Assembly (NCBI GenBank): GCA_016709675.1
Contig: JADJMH010000034.1
Coordinates: 310,001 to 374,000, forward strand
Direction: 5' to 3'
Length of the DNA: 64,000 nt
Source of the DNA: Candidatus Accumulibacter proximus
GTDB lineage: Bacteria; Pseudomonadota; Gammaproteobacteria; Burkholderiales; Rhodocyclaceae
A program made the translations under genes and the position numbers. Of the stretch, positions 43,632 through 55,530 are shown in pieces; position 1 is the first letter of the stretch; every line of letters starts with the position of its first letter. The notes under the pieces are model-generated. The model was not told where the DNA came from, made no database searches, and worked only from the letters and a program-made list of their open reading frames with translations.

Positions 43632-43914
43632 GGTGGAACTCCGACGGCGAAGTTGTTCCTGATGACGCGTTTTGTGCCGAGCAGGCAAGCTCCAAAGCAC
43701 CGCCAGCGCAGGGTTCGCTCGCTATTATCCCGGAAACCGAGGTCGCTCGCTTGCCGTCTTGACTTGGCTTTTCAAGGTGCACGCTACCTGTCTGGCGAGG
43801 TACTGCTAGGGTACCGACCCGCTTGCGCTCACGCGGCCTTGCCTTTTGTGCAATGCAGGGAAGCACGACCGTCAGGACATCGCGATAGAGGAACAGTAGG
43901 GCCGAAGGTGCCAC

Positions 43915-44451
43915 AGACCTCAGCAGGCAGATGGTCGGACAAGGCCAGTAGCGTGTCCTCCGTCGCCTGCCTGACGTCGGTCAACCACTCGGCCGGCACG
44001 CCGTAGGCCATCAACTCCTCGTCGCTGCGGCCGGCGAACAGCGGCTTCAGCACTGGGGCGGGTGGCGGTGCGAGTGGCAGTTCGGCCTGCACATACACGG
44101 CAACGAACACCTCCTGCACCGTCTCGCGGATTTCGACCCGCTGCGCGGCGCCGGTCCTTGGGTGGGTTTCGAGCTTGCGCTGTTCTGCCCAGTCATAGGC
44201 CCTGTCATGGTGGTCGACGCAGCAGAGCAGGAAGCTCGCATCGCTCTTGTGGACGATCAGGCGAATGTCGCTGCTGCCGCGCACCGACCAGAAATTCCAG
44301 TCCCTCGCCCGGTCCAGCCTGTGGAGGCTCATGCCTGGATTGGCCGGGTTGAGCTGGAGAGGTCGAAAGCGGTGGTCTTGACCGCGCGCTGCTCGTCGCC
44401 GGTGAGGCGTGCCAGGCTATCGGTGAAGGTGTCAGCGATACGGAATTCCAT
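43915..44451 (-). pseudogene. UvrD/Rep-type helicase-associated gene, N-terminal remnant
   Basis: The ATG at 44451 begins MEFRIADTFTDSLARLTGDE, the ParE/RelE-like N-terminal domain that precedes the helicase in a family of large UvrD-type proteins. After AFDL the frame is broken by two extra bases (CTCTC near 44355); the next frame continues PGMSLHRLDRARDWNFWSV, DIRLIVHKSD, CVDHHDRAYDWAEQRKLE and DTLLALSDHLPAE. Similarity ends at about 43915 and the whole helicase part is missing. It starts six bases after the AAA ATPase stop. Whether the toxin-like domain alone is made is doubtful because of the frameshift. Confidence 0.7.
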
Positions 44452-44457
44452 GTCGCA

Positions 44458-45645
44458 TCAGCCTTTGCGGTGGAAGTCCGGGATGGCTCGTTTCATGAAC
44501 TCATCAAACAATGGCACGGTGAAGGCCATGTCGCCGTAAGCCGGGCTGTAGATCATGCCTTTCCTGATCAGTTTGGAGCGCACCGGTCCGATACTGGTTA
44601 CTTTCACCCCGAGAGAAGCGGCAATATCGCCGGTACGGCTCGCCCCCGGCCCCAGTTCCGCCATGGCACGCAGGAAGTTCTTCTCGCTGGGCGTCAGCCG
44701 ATCAAAGCGAACGCGGAAGAAGTTCTGGTCCAGCCGCTGTATCGCGGTAGCCGCAGCCGACTCGACAACAGATTTGGCTATCGGACTGCTCTGTGCCAGA
44801 TTCCAGGTCTGATAGCCCCATTCCTGAATGAAATACGGATACCCCTTCGTCAGGCGCCAGGTTTCCTCAAGCGCCTCCTGACTGATCTCCACACCGGCGG
44901 CCAGGGCAGGTTCGCTGATTGCCCTGATCGAATCCTCTTTGGAGAGTGCCCCGACATCAGGAAACGCGAACAGGCGTTCCGCGTAGGATTTCGACTCCCC
45001 GGCCAGTCCGGGCAGCACCGGCAGGCCCGCGCCAAGTAGAACCACGGGCAGTTGATGCTGCTGCATGCGGTGCATGGCCATGATCAAAGCCCCCAACTCC
45101 TTGGGTTGGAGATACTGGATTTCGTCAATCAAGACAGCAACGGCACTGTTTTTTTCCTTGGCCGCATCGCCCAGTGCCTCAAAAAGATTGGGCAGATCAA
45201 TCTCAATGTCGCCACTGTCGGCGGCGCCGGTTTCAGGCTCGATGTCGAGCCCGATTTCGATCCCGCCCAGCTTCACTTTCAAGCCGCCGAGAAAGCTGCG
45301 CAGCACCCGCAAGCCGCGTTTCACGCGATCTCCCGTTTGTGCCATTCGATCCAGTTCGAAAAACACCGACTTCAACGGCGATGCAATCAGCGGACCGAGC
45401 GGCTTGTCTTCGTGCGCCTCGATGAACACCGTGCGATAGCCCGTCTCCCGAGCCATGTGGCGAATTTCATTGAGTAGCACCGTCTTGCCGACACCGCGCA
45501 AGCCGGTCAGCAACAGACTCTTTTTCTGGCCGCCCCAATCGGATACGGCCCAGCAGGATGCGGGCCTCCTCAAGAATCGGTCCGCGCCCGGCCAGTTCGG
45601 GCGGGGGCGGGCCGCCGCCAGGGGAAGGGGGGTTATCGGGTCCAT
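44458..45645 (-). CDS. AAA ATPase (archaeal-type/STAND-like), N-terminus scrambled by paired frameshifts
   Basis: A 395-residue ATPase. Walker A is LLLTGLRGVGKTVLLNEIRH, Walker B VAVLIDEIQYL, sensor 1 QLPVVLLGAG, and the C-terminus is a winged helix (FLRAMAELG, VRSKLIRKGMIYSP). In homologues the N-terminus reads roughly DNP-P-G-PPPELAGR-ILEEAR. That sequence is found here in the neighbouring frame from about 45635 to 45525 (PPPELAGRGPILEEARILL). The frame is left just after the start and regained at the T5 at 45521-45525. The product is thus full length but about 40 N-terminal residues are nonsense. Substrate unknown. Confidence 0.75.
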   Translation of the reverse strand: MDPITPLPLAAARPRPNWPGADRFLRRPASCWAVSDWGGQKKSLLLTGLRGVGKTVLLNEIRHMARETGYRTVFIEAHEDKPLGPLIASPLKSVFFELDRMAQTGDRVKRGLRVLRSFLGGLKVKLGGIEIGLDIEPETGAADSGDIEIDLPNLFEALGDAAKEKNSAVAVLIDEIQYLQPKELGALIMAMHRMQQHQLPVVLLGAGLPVLPGLAGESKSYAERLFAFPDVGALSKEDSIRAISEPALAAGVEISQEALEETWRLTKGYPYFIQEWGYQTWNLAQSSPIAKSVVESAAATAIQRLDQNFFRVRFDRLTPSEKNFLRAMAELGPGASRTGDIAASLGVKVTSIGPVRSKLIRKGMIYSPAYGDMAFTVPLFDEFMKRAIPDFHRKG

Positions 45646-45716
45646 GTTCTACAGAGTTATTAGTGGTTATATCTGATTTGAAGTATAACAAGATAAGCTC
45701 GCTATAAGTTGCGGCC

Positions 45717-48552
45717 TCACACCTTGAACACCTTCATCACTTCATCCCCCAGGTGATTGATCACCTTCACCGCGATCCGCCCCGACTTCGGCTTGTCGAA
45801 CGGGCGTGAGGTGTCGCTGTTCAGGCTGGCCCAGGCTTCCGGGTCGATCTCCGCCTTCAGCGTGGTCTTGAGTGCGCTGTAGGGGTCGTTGGCGCCGAGA
45901 AAGTAGGCGTGGCGGACGAAGAAGCTTTCCTGGTTGTAGTCGGTGTCGATGAACCAGCAGGCGATGCCGTTGGTGCTGTCGCTGATCACTTCGCCGGTCT
46001 GCGGTTTGAAGACATCGACGCCATTCACCTTGATGCACAGCCTGCCGTCGTCCTGCGGCAGCAGGCTGATGTCCGGCTCGCCGAAGATGACGAACAGGTT
46101 GCCCTTGCCGGTGTTCTTGAGATCCGCGGCCATGTGCAGGTCGGCGTTCATCCGCGCCTTGAGCACCGGGATGCGCCCGAGCTTGCTGAACTCGGTGGCG
46201 TGCGCCTCGTAGTTGAAGGCGCAGGCGATCAGCGCGTCGAAACCGGCTTCGCCGCACTCGCGGGCGGCTTCGACAAGGTCGCTGCGCTGCACGGTGCCGA
46301 ACTCGGGGCCGATGAAGATGCCGGCGCGCTTCTCGCGCATTTCACCTTCCTGGCCTTCGAAATAGCTTCCTTCGGCGCAGATCGCCCCCTCGCCGGGCCA
46401 CGGGGTCAGCGCGGTGAAGCTGATCCGGTCTTCCCTGTGCGCCTGCTGCACGCCGGCAGTCCTGAGGTTTTCCAGAATCCACTGCGGGAAGGACTGCCGG
46501 GCGCTGTACTCGGCGCGGTCTTCCTGGAAACCGTCGATCAGCTCGTCGTCCTCGTCGACGCCGAGCATGCGGTGCGGCGAGAGGCTTTCGACGGTGAAGG
46601 GACCGGCGACGCGGACGCACTTCGTGTTCTGGTAGGGCTTGTCGTAGAGGGTTTCGAATTCGGCCCTGGCGGCGATCGAGGCGTCGATTTCCTTCTGCCG
46701 GGCGATGCGCGCCTGCCACCAGTCGGCATGCAGTTTCTTCGCGGGGTCGGGCCAGCCGGGGTCAGCGTCGCGCGGGATCTCCCATTCCTGCCAGGCCTTG
46801 TTGAGCGCGGCGTTCAGCGATTCGCGCAGGGGCTCGAGCTTGGTCTGCCACTGGTCCCAGATGACATCGATCTCGGCGTTGTTGGCGATCGACTTGAGCG
46901 TGATGTGCGGCACGCGCTCATAGACGAAGCCGTGGCGGAGGTTGCCGTGCATCGGCTGCGTGCTCGGCGCGCTGCGGGTGACTTCGGCTTCCTTGAGCTG
47001 GCCTTCGCGGGAGTCGGCGAGGAGGTAAAAGGGATACCGTGCGCCCATGATGCGGGCGCGGGCCAGCGCCAACGCTACGCGCGAGGTGTCGATCGTGATC
47101 CAGCGGCGGCCCCTTTGCTCGGCAAAGGTGGCGGTGGTGCCGGAGCCGCAGGTTGGGTCGAGCACGAGGTCGCCGGGGTCGGCGGCCATCAAAATGCAGC
47201 GTTCAATGACTCGGGGAAGCGTCTGAACGACGTAAACTCTGTCAGGTCCGAATCCAGCGGTCTGCGTGTCGCCCAAGTGTTGGTTAACGGAGCAACGGGA
47301 TAATCCTCGATGAAGTAGGCAAAGCCCAGGTTGTCGCCTGGGGAAAAAGCCGGCCAGTTCTTGGCAAGCCATTCCTCCGTTCCTTCGGTTTTACCCTCCA
47401 ATGTCGTCCACGAACGGTCGGTAAATTTCTTACCACGGAAGTTCGACCAGCTCGGTCATTTTCGCTGGGATGCTCATTGATCCAACGGGTACGGTTGAAA
47501 GATCCCCGCTTCGCCGATGGAGCCTTTTGTTCAAACCAGGTCAGCGGTGCCCACTGTCCGTTTTCTGCCTCGCCGTATTTGTATTGTGTAGCTCCCTCCT
47601 CGCCTGGTTGTCGTGCGAAATAGAGCGGTCGGTACTTCGTTCCGGGGGTCTTACCATACCAGAGGATCGAGTCTGATACGGATGGAATGAAGGAGCCGCT
47701 GTGGCCGCCAGTTGTCTTGAATTTAATCTCAGATCGAAAGTTCTCATCTCCGAGAACCTCATCCATTAACGCCCGCACCCGGTGCACATTCTCACCGCCA
47801 ATCTGCACGAAGATCGACCCCGATTCCGTCAGCAAATCCCGCGCCACGGTCAGCCGATCCCGCAGGTAGGTCAGGTAGCTGTGAATCCCGTCGCGCCAGG
47901 TATCGCGAAACGCCTTGACCTGCTCCGGCTCGCGGGTGATGTGACTCGCATTGCCGTCCTTGAGGTCGCGGCTGGTGGTGCTCCACTGGAAGTTGCTGTT
48001 GAATTTGATGCCGTAGGGCGGATCGAGGTAGATGCACTGCACCTTGCCGCACAGCCCCTCGCGCTCGGCCAGGCTGGCCATGACCTGCAGGGAATCGCCG
48101 AGGATCATGCGGTTGCTCCAGTTCTGGTCGTGCTGGTAGAAGTCGGTCTTGTCCGCACCCTTGGGGATGCCTTTGAAATCGGCGAACAGATCGGCGGTGA
48201 TCTGCCCGGCCTCGTGCTGGCGCTCCTTCGTGCTGCGCAGCAGGTCGTCGATCAGCACCTTGGGGTGCACCTTCTCCTGGATGTAGAGCCGTGGCGCCGA
48301 GACGACGAGGTCGCTCCAGTCCTGCTCGTCCTTGCCGCGCCAGACGAGCTGCGGGTCGAGGTCGCGATTTCTGGCCGACTTCTCCTCGCCCAGCTCGGCG
48401 GCGTCGGGGCGCGGGTAGCGAATCTGCTTCGGCTGCTGCTGCTCGGTCGGCAGCACGGACTGGTATTCCGCCGTCGGGATGTTCTTGCGCCGAGCCTCGT
48501 CGTGGGTCAGTGATTCGACGGTCTTGGCGTTGCTGGGTCTGGCCATGGTCAT
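45717..48552 (-). pseudogene. Type III-like restriction-modification methyltransferase (Mod), frameshifted
   Basis: The beta-class DNA methyltransferase is encoded in several frames: motif IV YLDPPYGIKFN in the first segment (from the ATG at 48552), then breaks near 47460, 47428 and 47270, and motif I (SAM binding) LDPTCGSGTTATFAEQRG in the last segment, which continues to MKVFKV at 45717. The intervening TEGTEEWLAKNWPAFSPGDN and FAYFIEDYPVAPLTNTW lie in a third frame. The first two breaks are in short A and G runs. An intact gene would make about 940 residues. It probably cannot methylate as read. brnA is 63 bases upstream. Confidence 0.88.
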
Positions 48553-48615
48553 GCCCTACTATGCTCTCGATGGTGCCGTTGAATTTCTCATCCTTCGCTG
48601 GGCAGGCAAGTGAAT

Positions 48616-48939
48616 TCAGCGGCGTGCCAGCTCTTCGCGAATCACCCGCCGTAGATCGGCTTCGAGGTGGCCGGTCTCGATCACCCGGCGCAGGGTGTCG
48701 TTGATGATGGTCTGGTAGCCGCGCTCGCCGGCCAGCGCCTTGAAGTGTTCCACGATCGGCGCGTCGAGCATGATGTTGATGCGCAGCTTGCCCACGCGAG
48801 CGCGCACGGCCGCTTGCCATTCGGCGTGGCTGGCATCCTTTCCAGCGATTCGCGGGCGAGCACGCTCGAAGTCCGTCTGCGTTAGCTTTGGCGCGTCGTC
48901 AGAAGTATCCGGCGCTTCGGTAGAAAAGGTCTGTTTCAT
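48616..48939 (-). CDS. brnA: BrnA antitoxin
   Basis: A 107-residue antitoxin with a disordered acidic N-terminus (EAPDTSDDAPKLTQ) and a C-terminal ribbon-helix-helix domain, RINIMLDAPIVEHFKAL followed by IINDTLRRVIE. It neutralises BrnT by wrapping it and represses the operon. The ATG at 48939 lies 41 bases inside the brnT reading frame, the usual overlap. The N-terminally extended frame to 48993 is rejected. No disruption is seen. Confidence 0.9.
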   Translation of the reverse strand: MKQTFSTEAPDTSDDAPKLTQTDFERARPRIAGKDASHAEWQAAVRARVGKLRINIMLDAPIVEHFKALAGERGYQTIINDTLRRVIETGHLEADLRRVIREELARR

Positions 48940-49177
48940 CGCTGTCCGCCCTGCGCATGGAAATGATGCGGATTGCCTCGTCAGATTCGACATGCACGAT
49001 CAACACTACCAGGCAATCCAGAAGGCCGATGCCGATCATGCGCTGCTCGCCATAGTCCGCTCGCTGATCATCGATCAGCAACAACGGTCCGGCAAAGACT
49101 TTTTCCGCATCGGAGAAATCCAGGCCGTGCTTTTTCAGGTTGGCCTGCCGTTTGGTTTCGTCCCATGTGTAGCGCAT
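48899..49177 (-). CDS. brnT: BrnT ribonuclease toxin
   Basis: A 92-residue RelE-fold ribonuclease. The N-terminus MRYTWDETKRQANLKKHGLD and later ISMRRADSDE match BrnT, where the N-terminal R-x2-W-D-x-x-K and C-terminal Arg residues are important. The promoter ends only about two bases before the ATG, so the mRNA may be nearly leaderless. It is the first gene of a toxin-antitoxin operon located inside a decayed restriction-modification locus. Confidence 0.9.
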   Translation of the reverse strand: MRYTWDETKRQANLKKHGLDFSDAEKVFAGPLLLIDDQRADYGEQRMIGIGLLDCLVVLIVHVESDEAIRIISMRRADSDETDLFYRSAGYF

Positions 49178-49185
49178 GGACCATG

Positions 49186-49213
49186 ACTATACATACTGAA
49201 GTGTGTATGTCAA
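49186..49213 (-). promoter_or_regulatory. brnTA promoter with internal inverted repeat
   Basis: On the minus strand TTGACA (49213-49208) and TATAGT (49191-49186) are separated by 16 bases, close to consensus. Inside is the inverted repeat ACATAC-N8-GTATGT (49191-49196 and 49205-49210), a likely operator for the ribbon-helix-helix antitoxin. Predicted start of transcription is about 49179, near the toxin ATG at 49177. Confidence 0.75.
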
Positions 49214-49411
49214 GCATTACGATCGCGGCTCCGGACTTCACACCACGTTGCCAGCGAAGTGTACAGCGATCAGCAGTTTTACCTTGCCGATCCCGGGAAA
49301 GCGTGGGTCCCGGCCTGGGAAGCCCGTGAATGGGCCGCGGCTGAAACGAGCGGCGTGGCACCCGGTCGCCTTGCGTGCTGGCGAGAAGGGCGAAGTACTC
49401 GCGATGTTGGC

Positions 49412-52252
49412 TCATACCCGCGTGTGGATCATTCTGGCGAACTCGCCCTCGACCCTGGCCTTGAAATCGGACTCGATCTGGTAAACCTCGCAGAACTCGG
49501 CGAACGCCCAGCGGCCATAGCTGCCGAGATGGTTCACGCCGGGCACCCAGTAGGTGTCCATCGTCGACTTCTTCTCCGTCGCGTCCTCGCGCCGGTAACC
49601 CTTGATTTCGACCACCAGATGCAGCAGGTCGTCGGGGCCGTGGCCATCCTCCACCAGCACGATGAAATCAGGCAGGCACTTGCGCGTTTCGGAGCTGTAG
49701 CGGTAGGGAACTCCCAGGCCGAGGTTGTGATTCTTCACGTAGGCGCGGACCCTGGGGTGCGACTCGGCCACGCGGCAGAATTCCCCTTCCCAGTCGCTGT
49801 CGAGGATGATCCAGTTGATGTGACAGGATTGCGAACTCGTTTTCCAGCGATCAGTCTTCGAGGTGTTGAAGCGGACGTGACTGGTCGATCCGGTCGGATT
49901 GTAGGGATCGAGCAGCGCCTTGATCGGGCGCTCGCCGAGGAACTGCCGGCTGATTGCCGCCGTGATCCGGTTGCAGGCCATATCGGCGAGTTCCTGGTAC
50001 ATCAGCAGTGCGGGGTAGGTGTCGCTCTTGCAGACCAGGCAGGTCTCAAGCCATTGTCGGGTGATGCGTTTGAGCTGGCCGAAGAGGTAGAGCCTGGGCT
50101 CCTCGCCGGGATCGCGCCATTTGGTATACAGGAGCCATACAGCAGCCGCTGGGTCAGCTGGAAAACGAGCGTCGAGGGCCGAATGTCGCCCAGGTGCTGC
50201 AGGCTCATGTCCACGCCTTGGCCGATGATGCCGGAGTTGCGGGTGATCGACGGGCCGACGAGGTCGGGGCTGAGTTCCAGGATCGAGTCGTCGTTGAAGT
50301 CGGCGGTCAGCCGTTCCTCCGGCAACTCGACGCGATAGCCCTCGACCCGGGGAAAGCGGATCTCGAGCGCGTCGCGCTCGGGGCGCAGGGCCTTGACCTG
50401 TACCGTCTCGCACGGCGGTTGGGGCGGTGCAATGACCGGTTTGGCCGTGAAGTCGAAGGGAATGCCGAAGACGTCGGCGTACTCGACGTTGAACAGCCCT
50501 TCCTCGTTCAACTCGTAGGACTGGCGGCGCAACGCACGGCCGATGACCTGCTCGCAGAGCAACTGCGTGCCGAAAGCGCGGATGCCGAGCACATGGGTGA
50601 CGGTGTTGGCGTCCCAGCCTTCGGTGAGCATCGAGACCGAGATGACGCAGCGGATGGCGCCACCCAACTGCTCGGGCTTGCCGACGGTGTTCATGACTTC
50701 GCGCAGCAGTTCCTGGTCGCTGATGTGGTCGCCGCAACGGGCATCGCCGGAGCGTTCGACGATCTCGCGGCGAAAACGCTCGATCTCATCGGCGGCCATG
50801 CTGCGGAAGTTGTCGTCGAGGGCGTCGCCGGCTTCGAGTTGCTCGCTGTCGTCGATCTTCGTAGTGGCCATACAGCGCCTGCAGTGCCGTCTGCAAGCGG
50901 GTCGGGAGTTTGAGGGGATCGAGGTCTTCGCCCTGGCCGCGACCCTTCCGGGGCATGTCCTTGCTGATGTTCTCCCAGAGGTTGCGGAACATCGGCATTT
51001 CGTTGCCGGGGATGTTCTCGGCCACCGGTACGCGCGGCAGCTTGACGATGCCGCATTCGATGGCGTCCATCAGCGAGAAGTCGCTCATCGCCCACGGGAA
51101 CAGTGTGCCCTCGGCGTAGCCGGAGCCGCGCAGGAAGAAGGGCGTCGCCGACAGGTCGATGACGCGGGTCGTACCGAGTTTGCGGTTGACGGCTTCGAGG
51201 CCGGAAATCCAGAGGCGGGCGGCTTCGCTGTTTCTTTCGGCCTCCTTCCGGTCGTCGCCTTTCAGTTCTTCCTCATCGGCGTCCTTCGGCTTTTGCCGGT
51301 AGCAGTGGTGCGCCTCGTCGTTGATGACCAGGATGTTCTTCATGCCCATCAGGTCAGGCATCACCCGCTGCAGCATCTGGCCTTCGCTCTCGAGCGTCCG
51401 GAGTTCATGGCCGGTGCGCCCCTGCAGCAGTTGCCGCCCACCCCTGGAAATCTCGATGCGCGCGCGCAGCTTGAAGGCGTGGTAGTTGGTGATGAGGATC
51501 TTGGCACGGCACATGTCGTCGAGCAGGGCGCCCGGCAGCAGTTCGCGGCCCTGGTAGTAGCTGTTGGGGTCATTCGGCTGCAGGACGCGCAGACGATCCT
51601 TGATCGTCAGACCGGGAGCGCAGATCAGGAAGCCGCGCGTGAAATTCCTGCTGCCGGGCCGGCGCACCGCATTGATCGTCTGCCAGGCGATGAGCACGGC
51701 CATGACGGTTGTTTTGCCAGCGCCGGTGGCGAGTTTCAGTGCGAGGCGCAGCAACTCGGGATTGGCGTCCCTGTTCGCCGCCGCAAGATGGTCGAGAACG
51801 CGTTTGCCGTGCCTGGACTGGGGCGCAACCTCGGTGAGCCAGATCGCGGTTTCCACGGCTTCGACCTGACAGAAGAACGGTCGGACACCGCTGAACCTGT
51901 GATGACGCCAGTGCTGCAGCAGGCGAGCGGTTGCCGGCGTCACCTGCCACTGGTTGGGATTGGGCAGCGATCGCCACGAATCCACGTACCCGCGGATTTC
52001 GTTGATGATCGAGGTGGGGTCGTACTGCTGCTCCTGAGTTGACAACCCCTTGCCGTCATCGAAAACGAATGCCTGCTGCTTGGCCGCGCTCTTGCGCTTC
52101 CTGGGCTTCGGAATCGGGGTGATGAACTGCGCCCGGCGACGGCTTTCGAGCACCTTCTCCGTCGGCTGCCCGTCCTCGTTCAGTTCCCAGTGCTGCGACG
52201 GACATTCGTAAGGGGAGTTGAGAATCGGGTGGTCGAAGAAGGGATTGGACAT
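49412..52252 (-). pseudogene. Type III-like restriction subunit (Res helicase-nuclease) with internal deletion and frameshift
   Basis: The start at 52252 (MSNPFFDHPILNSPYECPSQ) leads through Walker A LATGAGKTTVMAVLIAW, the DEAD-like motif VINDEAHHCY and LSATPFFLRG. At about 50870 the protein jumps from LQALYGHYE to IDDSEQLEAGDAL in another frame: tens of residues of the helicase are deleted. Helicase motif VI QVIGRALRRQSY follows. Near 50130 an 11-base insertion (a CTGTAT repeat) causes a second shift. The last part holds the nuclease motif PDFIVLV and VVEIKGYR (PD-(D/E)xK). It would be upstream of brnTA and mod. It cannot be functional as read. Confidence 0.88.
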
Positions 52253-52780
52253 GGTCGCGATCAGTCGTCTTGCTTTTCTTGCCATCGGTGGGTGGTAATG
52301 TTGTGCCACATCATCACGGGTTGGTGTTATCCGGAGAGTCCCGATAACCACCGCCCTCCCTGCCGTTGAATCCCGCGGTCACAAACGCTGACGACGATCG
52401 TTCCCTGCGCCCGTTGGCTACACCGCTGTCGGCGGCACTTGACCACGATCACGAGCACTGGCTTTCGTCGGGACGAGTATTCTGGCGAGGAGGAGCGACA
52501 GACGCGATGCTCCGCCAATGTAACGTAACATCCGGCGCCATCCAAGACAATAATGGCCAAGACTGTGGGTTGTCCGTGGCCCTCGCTTTTCCAGGCCGAT
52601 GCCCGGAGGCGCGCATCTGCACCGAGTGCGGCCGGCGATCGACCAGCGGTACGGGGGCACAGTCAGATCTGCGCGAATGGATGGGTCGCGGGGCCCGAGG
52701 CTATCCGTAGCGTGATAGAATGACGGGCTTGATCAAGACGACGACATTCCTGCCGAAGTCACGTCGCCAGCGGATGGAAG
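52253..52780. other. Intergenic stretch between res and gyrA
   Basis: About 530 bases with no supported gene on either strand. It contains the promoters of two divergent genes. TAGAAT at 52716-52721 is a possible -10 for gyrA without a good -35, and CTTGATCAAG at 52728-52737 is a perfect palindrome of unknown meaning. Confidence 0.45.
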
Positions 52781-55405
<2,625 letters not shown>

Positions 55406-55410
55406 GGCGC

Positions 55411-55530
55411 ATGTTTGACCGCCTGGATCTCGTTCTCTGGTCGATGACGATACCGTCGTCGTTGCCCACCCGGGCTGGCCCCCTCGGCCAGCTGGCGCGT
55501 GCCGCGCAGCGTCATCTGGGCGGCGAGTGA
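55411..55530 (+). CDS. Possible small ORF between gyrA and pheA
   Basis: A 39-codon frame with an ATG six bases after the gyrA stop and a TGA that overlaps the pheA ATG (TGATG). GAGGAAT precedes it. The position between tightly packed genes suggests translation, or at least a ribosome relay into pheA. No family is recognised and there is no independent sign that the peptide matters. Confidence 0.35.
   Translation: MFDRLDLVLWSMTIPSSLPTRAGPLGQLARAAQRHLGGE

Noticed and set aside
42558..44006. Long antisense open frame (482 codons) opposite the SSF symporter
   Set aside because: Third-position GC makes long shadow frames common here; the composition is Gly/Arg/Glu-rich with no domain and the symporter on the other strand is clear.
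45909..47303. 464-codon plus-strand frame opposite mod
   Set aside because: Shadow of the methyltransferase; no motif, and repeated Val/Ala/Gly/Glu composition typical of antisense frames.
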